Shown: positions 26,692-37,135, counted from the first letter of the stretch. The stretch: DNA of 64,000 bases from Megalopta genalis (GCF_051020955.1 NW_027476111.1:186001-250000), one strand, 5' to 3'. The notes: a model not told the origin generated them from the sequence alone. Numbers and translations are program-made.

Positions 26692-29600
26692 TCAGCTGCC
26701 CGGGGTTTCTCGGCGTGGGCGCGCACGCCGTCCCCGGGCACGTCGGGCGGGATCTGTAAGCTCCCGATCCCGCTCGGCAGCCTCCTTCCGCGACATAACC
26801 TCCTCGCAGAAAGAGATTGCTGCCGCCCACTTCCCCGGGCCCTCCAGCATGGCCCCAACTAGGCTGGAGAGTGCGAGGTCGTGGCCGACTTCTCGTTTTA
26901 GGACTCGGCGCAGCGCTGAAAAGGCGGGACATTCCTCCAGCGTGTGCTGCGCCGAGTCTTCCTCCGCGCCACAATGGTGGCACACCGACGTCGCTTCCCG
27001 CCCGATGCGACACAGGTAGACACCGAAGCAGCCATGCCCGGTGAACACCTGCGTCGCTCGGTAGGAGAGCCTGCCGTGCCGTCTCTCTCGCCACGAGGTG
27101 AAGTGCGGCAGGAGAGCCCCGGGGACGCGCTCGCCGGCGTGGGAGCAAAGCTCGGCACGCCATCTGGCGAGCGCTAGTCTCCGGGCCTGGAGCTCGAAGC
27201 CCTCGACCGTCTCTCGCTCCGGCGGGGACCCTCGAGCACGGCTGGCGATGCTTGTGCGCCCATAAACATAGGCGCGCACCGCCGCCTGAAGCTCGAAGGG
27301 AAGTTCTCCCGCCAGAGCAAGCGCCGCCACGGTAGACGTGGTGCGGTAACCTCTTATGAGGCGGATGGCTATCCGCCTCTGCAGCCGGCGCAACAACAGC
27401 GTGTTGCGCCGGCTGGTCATCACGTACGGCGCCCATATTGGGGCACCGTATAAGGCCATAGACCGCACCACGCCCAGGTATAGGCGGCGCACCAAATCTC
27501 CCGGTCCCCCGAGGTTGGGCAGCAGGCGGCCCAAAGAGGCCGCCGCCTTTTCGACTCGGGGGACGAGACGGTCGAGATGCGCATCGAAGCACCAGTGGCT
27601 GTCGAGGATCAGTCCGAGATATTTCAACTCGGACTTCACCTCGACGCAGGCTTCTCCAACCCGGATCCACGATCTGGCCGGTGGCCGAGACCGAGGCCGT
27701 CCGTGAAACCAGACAGCCCCGGCCTTCTCCGGGGCTATTTTCAGCCCCAGATCGCGGATCCTCGCGACGACGGCTGCCACCGCAACCTCTGCTCGACGGA
27801 TGGTCCTCTCGAAGGTACTCCCGACGGCGACCACCAACGTGTCGTCCGCGTAGCAGACGAGGGTGGCACCGTCGGGCAGGGAGGCCTTTTCCAGGACCGC
27901 GTTGTAACCTAGGTCCCACAGGAGCGGTCCTAAAACGGACCCCTGCGGGACCCCGCGGTCCACTTCCCTCCGTATCATCCCGCACCGGCCCGGGTATTCA
28001 ACCCACCTGTCCCGCAGGTAGGCCCCGATCACCCGCCTCAGATAGGGAGGCACCTGGTGATCGACGAGGGCCTCCCTAATGGCGGACCAGGGCAGGGTGT
28101 TGAACGCATTGACGATGTCAATGGACACCGCCAAGCACACCCCGCCCCTTGCCACGGCATTGTCCGAGAGGGACTTGAGACGGTCGATTGCGTCGACCGT
28201 CGATCGCCCCTCCCGGAAGCCAAACTGGCAGTCCGCCAGATCTGGGCCGTCGCGGGACAGGTGTCTGGAGAGGCGGGCAACAATGATCTTCTCGAAGATC
28301 TTGCCCGCCTCATCCAGGAGACAAATGGGCCGGTACGCGGAGGGAGAATCCCCCGGCCTCCCATCCTTCCTCAGGAGGACCATCCGACTTTCTCTCCATA
28401 GGTCGGGGAACGTCCCCGACCTCAGGAGCCCAGAGTAGAGGCTCCTCAGCCTCTCGCCCAGGACGCTCGCGGCGAGCAGCCAGACCCGGCCGGGGATACC
28501 GTCCGGCCCCGGGGCGGTATTCTTGCCCCGGAGCCATTTGACGACCCCGGCCATCTCCTCCGGCGCGACCTCAAGATCCGGGGACCACTCATGTTCCTCT
28601 GGCTCAGGGACAGGCCGGGACGCCTCCCCGCTAACGGGGAATAAAGCGTCCACGACCCGCCCGAGCAGCCCCGGATCCAGGCTCTCCGTCACGGGGGGCG
28701 CCCAGGGACGCAATCGTCCCAATGCCATCTTGTATGGGCGCCCCCACGGATCTCGGTTTAGAGAGCCGAGGAGATCGCGCCAGGCCTGGTCCTTCGCTCG
28801 CCTGATGGCCAGCTGCAGGGCGACCACCTTCTCCCGATATCGCCCGTACAGCTGGGCAGCCAGAACGTCGTCCGTACGTCGTCGTCGACGGGCGCGAGCG
28901 TACTGGCGTCGCGCGCGGACGCACTCGGTGCGTAACTCCGCTATCGCGCGCGACCACCAGTACACCGCCTTCCTCGGGAAGACCCTGGCCCGGGGCATGG
29001 CTACGTCGCAAATGGACGTCATTGCGCCACGGAACCAATGGGCCTCCCCATTCCCGTCGACTGGCCCGGCCGGTGTTGCTGGCCAGGCCACGACGCGGGC
29101 CGTCGCCATCAGAGCGTCCTGGTCGAGGCGCTTCAGCGCCCACCGCGGTCGAGGCGAACCTTCATCGGCGGGGCGACGACGGAGTGTCGATGGTGGGGCG
29201 GCGGAGAGGTCGAGAACTATGTATCTGTGGTCAGACAACGTCTCGACCCCTTCCGCCACCCTCCACCCCGTAATACGGCGCGCGGCCTGGGGCGTTGCCC
29301 ACGAAAGGTCAACGATGGACCCCCCGTTATGCCGCACGCACGTATGGACCGAGCCCGTGTTCAGGAGACGGAGCTCCAGTCCCGCCGCCCAATCCAGCAC
29401 CTCCCGGCCCCTCGAATCAGTCCCGGGGGAACCCCAAGCCGTGGCCTTGGCATTAAAGTCCCCCAGGACCAGCACCGGACGGGGATGGCAGCGGGAGACG
29501 CATCTCCCTACCCCGTCCAGATACTGCTCAAACTCTTCGAGGGACCACCTTGGAGGTGCGTATATCGCCACAACCGCGGTGCCGCCCCAATCGACGGCCA

Positions 29601-29835
29601 CGTATCCCAGGCCGCACTCGATAAGCGAGCACGGCGGGGACCCCGGCCTCCCAGCCCAAATAATCGCGGCGGAGCCAATCGAGTCCCCCATCCAGTGTGG
29701 ATGTTTGGGGACCCTGTGCGGCTCCGCCACGACTGCCAACCCGGCACCCCGCTCGGCCAGGCATTGAAACAGGAGATCCTGCGCTCTGGCCGAGCAGTTG
29801 AGGTTAACTTGTATTATCGGGCCCGGGGGCCCCAT
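26692..29835 (-). CDS. E5 ORF2: endonuclease / reverse transcriptase, 1047 aa
   Basis: Motifs intact. Distinct residues: IECGLGY near 72-78, DALMATARVV near 240, EKAGAVWFHG after the RT core (also in E7), SHWCFDAH near 746-753 (shared with E8 and E10), RRIAIRLIRG and ATSVCHHCG just before the finger. Confidence 0.94.
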   Translation of the reverse strand: MGPPGPIIQVNLNCSARAQDLLFQCLAERGAGLAVVAEPHRVPKHPHWMGDSIGSAAIIWAGRPGSPPCSLIECGLGYVAVDWGGTAVVAIYAPPRWSLEEFEQYLDGVGRCVSRCHPRPVLVLGDFNAKATAWGSPGTDSRGREVLDWAAGLELRLLNTGSVHTCVRHNGGSIVDLSWATPQAARRITGWRVAEGVETLSDHRYIVLDLSAAPPSTLRRRPADEGSPRPRWALKRLDQDALMATARVVAWPATPAGPVDGNGEAHWFRGAMTSICDVAMPRARVFPRKAVYWWSRAIAELRTECVRARRQYARARRRRRTDDVLAAQLYGRYREKVVALQLAIRRAKDQAWRDLLGSLNRDPWGRPYKMALGRLRPWAPPVTESLDPGLLGRVVDALFPVSGEASRPVPEPEEHEWSPDLEVAPEEMAGVVKWLRGKNTAPGPDGIPGRVWLLAASVLGERLRSLYSGLLRSGTFPDLWRESRMVLLRKDGRPGDSPSAYRPICLLDEAGKIFEKIIVARLSRHLSRDGPDLADCQFGFREGRSTVDAIDRLKSLSDNAVARGGVCLAVSIDIVNAFNTLPWSAIREALVDHQVPPYLRRVIGAYLRDRWVEYPGRCGMIRREVDRGVPQGSVLGPLLWDLGYNAVLEKASLPDGATLVCYADDTLVVAVGSTFERTIRRAEVAVAAVVARIRDLGLKIAPEKAGAVWFHGRPRSRPPARSWIRVGEACVEVKSELKYLGLILDSHWCFDAHLDRLVPRVEKAAASLGRLLPNLGGPGDLVRRLYLGVVRSMALYGAPIWAPYVMTSRRNTLLLRRLQRRIAIRLIRGYRTTSTVAALALAGELPFELQAAVRAYVYGRTSIASRARGSPPERETVEGFELQARRLALARWRAELCSHAGERVPGALLPHFTSWRERRHGRLSYRATQVFTGHGCFGVYLCRIGREATSVCHHCGAEEDSAQHTLEECPAFSALRRVLKREVGHDLALSSLVGAMLEGPGKWAAAISFCEEVMSRKEAAERDRELTDPARRARGRRARPRRETPGS

Positions 29836-32027
29836 TACACAGCCGTATCCATCGCCGTCACGGCCGCGGATGCGGTGGCGTCAGGGACTTTAGTGGCCCC
29901 ATTCGCCCCCGCGGGTGCGGTGGTAGCATCAGGCGGTGCCGCCTTTTCGTTGCTGGCCACGGTGGTCGCTGCCTTGGCCATCGTGGTTTCCTTCCCTTTT
30001 TTATTGAATCTGGCAGACGACCTTTGGCCGCCTACCTTGCCTCGCCTCGCACTGACAGGACACGCCCGGCCGCCGAGGCGGTGACCAGCAGGCCTGCCCG
30101 CGCCCGCACAAAGCGGACAATTGGGCGTGGCCGTACAGGCTGCCACCTTATGGTCCCGACTGCCGCATCTATAGCAGCAGTCGGACCTATCCTCGGCAGA
30201 AGTGCACCGCTGACTGGTGTGGCCAACATCAAGGCAACGGTAACACTGCAGAGGCCGGGCACTCAGGGCCTCCACGGCTGCATGGGTCCAGCCGACGGTT
30301 ATCCGGCCCGCGACAGCAACCTTGCGAGCGGCCGCGGCAGGACATCGGACCCAGAGGGTGCCCAATCCCGAGGGGGAAGCCCGGATTTCGCCGGTATTGA
30401 TGTCCCCCTCGCTGCACCCGCCCACGCGGGCAACAGCCGCAGCGACCTCCGCCGGCGTGGTCGAATCGACCAGGCCGCGCACCCTAAGGTCAGCTTTTTT
30501 GACCGGACGCGCGACCTTTACGCCGGTGCCTGCCAGCGCTTCTGCCACTTTTGTGGCGAGGACGGTGGCCTTGGCGGCCCCATCGGTGCCAGGGACTTCC
30601 AAAATTAACCCCCCAGTCACCGCCCTTCGCGGCCTCAGCGAGGCGATGCCAATTTCTGCCAGGTCCACCTTGGACCTGGCAGTGGCCATCGCCTGCGCGT
30701 AAGTAATGTCCACGCCAGACGGAACCGTTATGGTAACCGCTGCTGTGCGTGGCGGTCGCGGAGGCAGTGGTGTCTTCCTGGGGGCCGCCGGGACCACCCG
30801 TCCTTTTTTATTATTCGCCGCCGCAGTGGCCTTGGCAGCCGCCTTTTTAGCCTTGCGGCCAACCACCTGGGACCACGCCTCCTGGGGCGGAGGCGCGGCA
30901 GAGGGTAGCGCCGATTCTGCTCGCGGTCGAGCGGGCTCCGTCTGGGCCGCTATAGCCACCCCAGCTTTCCCACCTTTCTTCTTCTTCTTCGTCTTCCGCC
31001 CCACCCTGTCCGAAGACTGTGCGGGGACGGACGGCCCAGGTGCCACCGATCGCAGGGCCGAGTCCGTTCGCGGCGCGAGCTCCCTCCTGAATGACGCCAA
31101 TTTGGCGTCTATCAGGGCGCCTATTTGCGCCAGAAAATCTGCGGGCGCAGCCGCAGGCGGTGGCGAGGACTTTTCTTGCCAGGAGCGATGGCAATCCCGG
31201 GCGCCGACGATCGGCGGCGATACTGAGCCCTCTCCCGGGCGCGGTGGCGGAGGCATTGCGGCAGCAGCCGTTCTCGCCTCCACCACCTGCCGGAGCCGTG
31301 CCACCTCCGCCTGCAGCTCCGTCATTTGTCCCCTGAGGCCGGCATTTTCGGCCTCCAGGACACGCGTGGCCTCGGTAGCTGACCTCACTGCCAGCTCCGA
31401 CACCCCTACCCTGCCGTTTAAGGCGGCCACCCTCAGGGCGCGGGCCAAGTTGCCCTTCAGCCCCTTCGAAACGCCGGAGATCCTGGCCACCTCATCCAGG
31501 CTCTCCAAAATAGCGGCCGCGACATCCCGCGTCGGACGGTTGCGGAAATTTTCCGCGATATCCGTCTCGTCCGGGAGCGGGACGCTCGACCGAGATGGTC
31601 TCGGCACGGGGGCTCCCGGGTCGAATATCGCCGCCACCTCCCTTGCCTCGGCCTCCAGCTGCGAAGCTTCGGCCAACCTAAGTTTTGCCTCTGCGAGGCC
31701 AACATATTCCCCGGTCGTCGGCGGCCGTCCTCTCTTCCTCGCTGACGACGAGCCCGGGACACTCTGCGATGAGTGGTGGGAGGAGACAGAGAAATCTGAC
31801 TCCTCCCCCTCATCGCACTCACCAAGGCCCGCTGCGGTCCTCTTTTTGCCGCGTGTTGCGGAATGCCTCCGCGACACCGGCTCTGTACATCTTTTGAGGC
31901 GCACGATAGGACCGCGCACCTCCACCTCACGCTCGTTTCCCCCCTCCCCGGTTATTTGTTTAAAAGAATCCATAATTGGTCCCACGAGTGTGGTCGGAAA
32001 GAAGGTCACCCCGGGCAGAGCCGCCAT
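29835..32027 (-). CDS. E5 ORF1: Gag-like protein, 730 aa
   Basis: MDSFKQIT-type N-terminus, with the extra residue in NNKKGRVV. The coiled-coil segment reads ATEATRVLEAENAGLRG. The first knuckle is CYRCLDVGHTSQRC preceded by THAAVEAL, a form shared with E6, E8, E9 and E11. The third is CAGAGRPAGHRLGGRAC. Another private change is CHRSWQEKSS near 279-288. Confidence 0.92.
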   Translation of the reverse strand: MAALPGVTFFPTTLVGPIMDSFKQITGEGGNEREVEVRGPIVRLKRCTEPVSRRHSATRGKKRTAAGLGECDEGEESDFSVSSHHSSQSVPGSSSARKRGRPPTTGEYVGLAEAKLRLAEASQLEAEAREVAAIFDPGAPVPRPSRSSVPLPDETDIAENFRNRPTRDVAAAILESLDEVARISGVSKGLKGNLARALRVAALNGRVGVSELAVRSATEATRVLEAENAGLRGQMTELQAEVARLRQVVEARTAAAAMPPPPRPGEGSVSPPIVGARDCHRSWQEKSSPPPAAAPADFLAQIGALIDAKLASFRRELAPRTDSALRSVAPGPSVPAQSSDRVGRKTKKKKKGGKAGVAIAAQTEPARPRAESALPSAAPPPQEAWSQVVGRKAKKAAAKATAAANNKKGRVVPAAPRKTPLPPRPPRTAAVTITVPSGVDITYAQAMATARSKVDLAEIGIASLRPRRAVTGGLILEVPGTDGAAKATVLATKVAEALAGTGVKVARPVKKADLRVRGLVDSTTPAEVAAAVARVGGCSEGDINTGEIRASPSGLGTLWVRCPAAAARKVAVAGRITVGWTHAAVEALSARPLQCYRCLDVGHTSQRCTSAEDRSDCCYRCGSRDHKVAACTATPNCPLCAGAGRPAGHRLGGRACPVSARRGKVGGQRSSARFNKKGKETTMAKAATTVASNEKAAPPDATTAPAGANGATKVPDATASAAVTAMDTAV

Positions 32028-32397
32028 ACCCGGGGAAGGCTAATACACCCGGGGGTCGCCAGGTACCCCGGGGTTGTCCGCTAAAGATTGGTGCACCCAC
32101 CAACCATAGCTGGCGCTTACTCCAGCTACACCCTCATCACCGCGCAACACTGCTTGGGGCTAGGGATTTTTTAGAGAGGTTGTCATCCTCGCGGCCCGGC
32201 CGGTTAAGGCAAGACCCCCGTTCCTGTAAAACATGACCACAGGTTTACGGTATGTGTCCGACTTTAGTTGGCCCCTCACCTCAAGCCACTCCGGCATGGT
32301 AGAACCTGCCAGGGAATAAATTCCCCGCCGGCACAGCCTTGAGGATCATTAGGGCACGAAGCCCCCCCACCACGACAAGGTAGCGGACACGGGGGGG
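32028..32397 (-). other. E5 5'UTR, 370 nt
   Basis: Layout as in E1, C7 end; no gene seen. Confidence 0.75.
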
Positions 32398-32401
32398 AAC
32401 C
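32398..32401. repeat. Minimal linker E5/E6 (AACC, sense GGTT)
   Basis: Second case in the window where only four bases of the repeat remain between a C7 end and the next T run. Confidence 0.8.
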
Positions 32402-32419
32402 TTTTTTTTTTTTTTTTTT

Positions 32420-32940
32420 ATTTTACGTGGAGGAAATCTGCTTGCCAGACACCCCCGCCCCGCCCGGGGGAGCGGGACGAGGGTAGTGTGGGGTTTGACC
32501 CACTAAAACCTCCACGGCGACCTGAGGACGCAGAACCGATCGCTGGCGATTCAACGGGGGAGCCACGGGAACTCTTGAAGAACACTACCGCGGCTCCCCC
32601 TCGCCTGGCCGGCCATCAAGATGGTAACGATGGCCGGCCGCGTCCCGGGGGGAAATAAAATAAATCCTCCCCCCTAAAATCCATTTAAATTCGGCGGCGC
32701 GAGGGGTCGCACCCCGAACCGCCCCGACACGGCGTCCGCGCGATAGGTGACCAGGGCCCCCGCCCTGATCACAGCGGCCGCCGGGGGGACGACGAGTATA
32801 TCGGAGGAGGATCACAGTTAACACTCGCCTCCCTCAGACGACTCGTCATCCCCCACTCCCAACAGTGGAGGTCCTCCTCTGTTGGCGGGCGGCGGGCAAT
32901 GAAACCAGCATGTTCTGGTACACCCGCCGCCCGCCTACTC
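32420..32940 (-). other. E6 3'UTR, 521 nt
   Basis: No ORF supported. Long AT patch. Near the ORF2 stop it shares several substitutions with E9 (for example ATATCGGAGGAGG and CTCAGACGAC). Confidence 0.75.
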
Positions 32941-35900
32941 TCAGCTGCCCGGGGTTTCTCGGCGCGGGCGCGCACGCCGTCCCCGGGCACGTCGGGCGGG
33001 ATCTGTAAGCTCCCGATCCCGCTCGGCAGCCTCCTTCCGCGACATAACCTCCTCGCAGAAAGAGATTGCTGCCGCCCACTTCCCCGGGCCCTCCAGCATG
33101 GCCCCAACTAGGCTGGAGAGTGCGAGGTCGTGGCCGACTTCCCGTTTTAGGACTCGGCGCAGCGCTGAAAAGGCGGGACATTCCTCCAGCGTGTGCTGCG
33201 CCGAGTCTTCCTCCGCGCCACAATGGTGGCACACCGTCGTCGCTTCCCGCCCGATGCGACACAGGTAGACACCGAAGCAGCCATGCCCGGTGAACACCTG
33301 CGTCGCTCGGTAGGAGAGCCTGCCATGCCGTCTCTCCCGCCACGAGGTGAAGTGCGGCAGGAGAGCCCCGGGGACGCGCTCGCCGGCGTGGGAGCAAAGC
33401 TCGGCACGCCATCTGGCGAGCGCTAGTCGCCGGGCCTGGAGCTCGAAGCCCTCGACCGTCTCTCGCTCCGGCAGGGCCCCTCGAGCACGGCTGGCGATGC
33501 TTGTGCGCCCATAAACATAGGCGCGCACCACCGCCTGAAGCTCGAAGGGAAGTTCTCCCGCCAGAGCAAGCGCCGCCACGGTAGACGTGGTGCGGTAACC
33601 TCTTATGAGGCGGATGGCCATCCGCCTCTGCAGCCGGCGCAACAACAGCGTGTTGCGCCGGCTGGTCATCACGTACGGCGCCCAGATTGGGGCACCGTAT
33701 AAGGCCATAGACCGCACCACGCCCAGGTATAGGCGGCGCACCAAATCTCCCGGTCCCCCGAGGTTGGGCAGCAGGCGGCCCAAAGAGGCCGCCGCCTTTT
33801 CGACTCGGGGGACGAGACGGTCGAGATGCGCACCGAAGCTCCAGCGGCTGTCGAGGATCAGTCCGAGATATTTCAACTGGGACTTCACCTCGACGCAGGC
33901 TTCTCCAACCCGGATCCACGATCTGGCCGGTGGCCGAGACCGAGGCCGTCCGTGGAACCAGACAGCCTCGGCCTTCTCCGGGGCTATTTTCAGCCCCAGA
34001 TCGCGGATCCTCGCGACGACGGCTGCCACCGCAACCTCTGCTCGTCGGATGGTCCTCTCGAAGGTACTTCCGACGGCGACCACCAACGTGTCGTCCGCGT
34101 AGCAGACGAGGGTGGCACCGTCGGGCAGGGAGGCCTTTTCCAGGACCGCGTTGTAACCCAGGTCCCACAGGAGCGGTCCTAAAACAGACCCCTGCGGGAC
34201 CCCGCGGTCCACTTCCCTCCGTATCATCCCGTACCGGCCCGGGTATTCGACCCACCTGTCCCGCAGGTAGGCCCCGATCACCCGCCTCAGATAGGGAGGC
34301 ACCTGGTGATCGACGAGGGCCCCCCTAATGGCGGACCAGGGCAGGGTGTTGAACGCATTGACGATGTCAATGGACACCGCCAAGCACACCCCGCCCCTTG
34401 CCACGGCATTGTCCGAGAGGGACTTGAGACGGACGATAGCGTCGACCGTCGATCGCCCCTCCCGGAAGCCAAACTGGCAGTCCGCCAGATCTGGGCCGTC
34501 GCGGGACAGGTGCCTGGAGAGGCGGGCAACAATGATCTTCTCGAAGATCTTGCCCGCCTCATCCAGGAGACAAATGGGCCGGTACGCGGAGGGAGAATCC
34601 CCCGGCCTCCCATCCTTCCTCAAGAGGACCATCCGACTTTCTCTCCATAGGTCGGGGAACGTCCCCGACCTCAGGAGCCCAGAGTAGAGGCTCCTCAGCC
34701 TCTCCCCCAGGACGCTCGTGGCGAGCAACCAGACCCGGCCGGGGATACCGTCCGGCCCCGGGGCGGTATTCTTGCCCCGGAGCCATTTGACGACCCCGGC
34801 CATCTCCTCCGGCGCGACCTCAAGATCCGGGGACCACTCATGTTCCTCTGGCTCAGGGACGGGCCGGGACGGCCCCTCGCTAACGGGGAATAAAGCGTCC
34901 ACGACCCGCCCGAGCAGCCCCGGATCCAGGCTCTCCGTCACGGGGGGCGCCCAGGGACGCAATCGTCCCAATGCCATCTTGTATGGGCGCCCCCACGGAT
35001 CTCGGTTTAGAGAGCCGAGGAGATCGCGCCAGGCCTGGTCCTTCGCTCGCCTGATGGCCAGCTGCAGGGCGACCACCTTCTCCCGATATCGCCCGTACAG
35101 CTGGGCAGCCAGCACGTCGTCCGTACGTCGTCGTCGACGGGCGCGAGCGCACTGGCGTCGCGCGCGGACGCACTCGGTGCGTAATTCAGCTATCGCACGC
35201 GACCACCAGTACACAGCCTTCCTCGGGAAGACCCTGGCCCGGGGCATGGCGACGTCGCAAACCGACGTCATTGCGCCCCGGAACCAACGGGCCTCCCCAT
35301 TCCCGTCGACTGGCCCGGCCGGTGTTGCTGGCCAGGCCACGACGTGGGCTGCCGCCATCAGAGCATCCTGGTCGAGGCGCTTCAGCGCCCACCGCGGTTG
35401 AGGCGAACCCTCATCGGCGGGGCGACGACGGGGTGTCGATGGTGGGGCGGCGGAGAGGCCGAGAACTATGTATCTGTGGTCAGACAACGTCTCCACCCCT
35501 TCCGCCACCCTCCACCCCGTAATACGGCGCGCGGCCGGGGGCGTTGCCCACGAAAGGTCAACGATGGACCCCCCGTTATGCCGCACGCACGTATGGACCG
35601 AGCCCGTGTTCAGGAGACGGAGCTCCAGTCCCGCCGCCCAATCCAGCACCTCCCGGCCCCTCGAATCAGTCCCGGGGGAACCCCAAGCCGTGGCCTTGGC
35701 ATTAAAGTCCCCCAGGACCAGCACCGGACGGGGATGGCAGCGGGAGACGCATCTCCCTACCCCGTCCAGATACTGCTCAAACTCTTCGAGGGACCACCTT
35801 GGAGGTGCGTATATCGCCACAACCGCGGTGCCGCCCCAATCGACGGCCACGTATCCCAGGCCGCGCTCGATAAGCGAGCACGGCGGGGACCCCGGCCTCC

Positions 35901-36084
35901 CAGCCCAAATAATCGCGGCGGAGCCAATCGAGTCCCCCATCCAGTGTGGATGTTTGGGGACCCTGTGCGGCTCCGCCACGACTGCCAACCCGGCACCCCG
36001 CTCGGCCAGGCATTGAAACAGGAGATCCTGCGCTCTGGCCGAGCAGTTGAGGTTAACTTGTATTATCGGGCCCGGGGGCCCCAT
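32941..36084 (-). CDS. E6 ORF2: endonuclease / reverse transcriptase, 1047 aa
   Basis: Open throughout despite the truncated element. SDHRYIVLDL reads SDHRYIVLGL (codon GGC at 35458-35460, residue 209), seven residues after the SDHR aspartate, with unknown effect. Other markers are RRQCARARR, FPVSEGPSRP near 400, ATSVLGERL, IVRLKSL and KSQLKYLG; the last three are shared with E9. The TAATG overlap is present although most of ORF1 is missing. Confidence 0.92.
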   Translation of the reverse strand: MGPPGPIIQVNLNCSARAQDLLFQCLAERGAGLAVVAEPHRVPKHPHWMGDSIGSAAIIWAGRPGSPPCSLIERGLGYVAVDWGGTAVVAIYAPPRWSLEEFEQYLDGVGRCVSRCHPRPVLVLGDFNAKATAWGSPGTDSRGREVLDWAAGLELRLLNTGSVHTCVRHNGGSIVDLSWATPPAARRITGWRVAEGVETLSDHRYIVLGLSAAPPSTPRRRPADEGSPQPRWALKRLDQDALMAAAHVVAWPATPAGPVDGNGEARWFRGAMTSVCDVAMPRARVFPRKAVYWWSRAIAELRTECVRARRQCARARRRRRTDDVLAAQLYGRYREKVVALQLAIRRAKDQAWRDLLGSLNRDPWGRPYKMALGRLRPWAPPVTESLDPGLLGRVVDALFPVSEGPSRPVPEPEEHEWSPDLEVAPEEMAGVVKWLRGKNTAPGPDGIPGRVWLLATSVLGERLRSLYSGLLRSGTFPDLWRESRMVLLRKDGRPGDSPSAYRPICLLDEAGKIFEKIIVARLSRHLSRDGPDLADCQFGFREGRSTVDAIVRLKSLSDNAVARGGVCLAVSIDIVNAFNTLPWSAIRGALVDHQVPPYLRRVIGAYLRDRWVEYPGRYGMIRREVDRGVPQGSVLGPLLWDLGYNAVLEKASLPDGATLVCYADDTLVVAVGSTFERTIRRAEVAVAAVVARIRDLGLKIAPEKAEAVWFHGRPRSRPPARSWIRVGEACVEVKSQLKYLGLILDSRWSFGAHLDRLVPRVEKAAASLGRLLPNLGGPGDLVRRLYLGVVRSMALYGAPIWAPYVMTSRRNTLLLRRLQRRMAIRLIRGYRTTSTVAALALAGELPFELQAVVRAYVYGRTSIASRARGALPERETVEGFELQARRLALARWRAELCSHAGERVPGALLPHFTSWRERRHGRLSYRATQVFTGHGCFGVYLCRIGREATTVCHHCGAEEDSAQHTLEECPAFSALRRVLKREVGHDLALSSLVGAMLEGPGKWAAAISFCEEVMSRKEAAERDRELTDPARRARGRRARPRRETPGS

Positions 36085-36567
36085 TACACAGCCGTGTCCA
36101 TCGCCGTCACGGCCGCGGATGCGGTGGCGTCAGGGACTTTAGTGGCCCCATTCGCCCCCGCGGGTGCGGCGGTAGCATCAGGCGGTGCCGCCTTTTCGTT
36201 GCTGGCCACGGTGGTCGCTGCCTTGGCCATCGTGGTTTCCTTCCCTTTTTTATTGAATCTGGCAGACGACCTTTGGCCGCCTACCTTGCCTCGCCTCGCA
36301 CTGACAGGACACGCCCGGCCGCCGAGGCGGTGACCAGAAGGCCTGCCCGCGCCCGCACAAAGCGGACAATTGGGCGTGGCCGTACAGGCTGCCACCTTAT
36401 GGTCCCGACTGCCGCATCTATAGCAGCAGTCGGACCTATCCTCGGCAGAAGTGCACCGCTGACTGGTGTGGCCAACATCAAGGCAACGGTAACACTGCAG
36501 AGGCCGGGCACTCAGGGCCTCCACGGCTGCATGGGTCCAGCCGACGGTTATCCGGCCCGCGACAGCA
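36084..36567 (-). pseudogene. E6 ORF1 C-terminal remnant (~160 codons)
   Basis: Only the last part of ORF1 remains, starting near VAGRITVGWT and including all three zinc knuckles (CLDVGH type). The N-terminal domains and start codon are gone. The junction reads CAGCAA then AACCTTG of the repeat. Confidence 0.88.
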
Positions 36568-36605
36568 AAACCTTGACATAACCTTGACATAACCTTGACA
36601 TAACC
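36568..36605. repeat. Telomere-like linker E6/E7, 3 units
   Basis: AA, three perfect units (36570-36602) and ACC lie between truncated E6 and the T run of E7. The phase equals that at full-length 5' ends. Confidence 0.87.
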
Positions 36606-36621
36606 TTTTTTTTTTTTTTTT

Positions 36622-37135
36622 ATTTCACGTGGAGGAAATCTGCTCGCCAGACACCCCCGCCCCGCCCGGGGGAGCGGGACGAGGGTAGTGTGGGGTTTGA
36701 CCCACTAAAACCTCCACGGCGACCTGAGGACGCAGGACCGATCGCTGGCGATTCAACGGGGGAGCCACGGGAACTCTTGAAGAACACTACCGCGGCTCCC
36801 CCTCGCCTGGCCGGCCATCAGGATGGTAAGGATGGCCGGCCGCGTCCCGGGGGAGATATAATCCTCCCCCCTAAATCCATTTAAATTCGGCGGCGCGAGG
36901 TGTCGCAACCCGCACCGCCCCGACACGGCGACCGCGCGATAGGTGACCAGGGCCCCCGCCCTGTTCACAGCGGCCGCCGGGGGGACGACGAGTATATTGG
37001 AGGAGGATCACAGTTAACCCTCGCCTCCTTCAGGCGACTCGTCATCCCCCACTCCCAACAGTGGACTCCTCCTCTGTTGGCGGGCGGCGGGCAATGAAAC
37101 CAGCATATTCTGGTACACCCGCCGCCCGCCTAATC
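36622..37135 (-). other. E7 3'UTR, 514 nt
   Basis: No ORF supported. The AT patch is the short GAGATATAATCC form, shared only with E12. The 13-bp stem after ORF2 is kept with the apex CATATT. Confidence 0.75.

Larger units (their letters stand above)
26150..32397 (-). mobile_element. E5: full-length SART-like element
   Basis: Complete copy, A21 tail (26150-26170) to C7 5' end (32391-32397), with minimal AACC linkers on both sides, so E4, E5 and E6 are practically abutting. Confidence 0.93.
32402..36567 (-). mobile_element. E6: 5'-truncated element, ORF2 intact
   Basis: The copy runs from its A18 tail (32402-32419) to base 36567, where similarity ends inside the C-terminal part of ORF1 and repeat DNA begins. 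The 5'UTR and about 570 ORF1 codons are missing, so it has no promoter of its own but keeps a whole ORF2. Confidence 0.92.

Noticed and set aside
32846..34255. Minus-strand ORF of 462-478 codons in another frame within the end of ORF2 (E5, E6, E7, E9, E11)
   Set aside because: Broken by stops in E1, E2, E3, E4, E8 and E10, extremely Arg/Pro/Gly-rich, no family features. Best explained as a shadow of ORF2.
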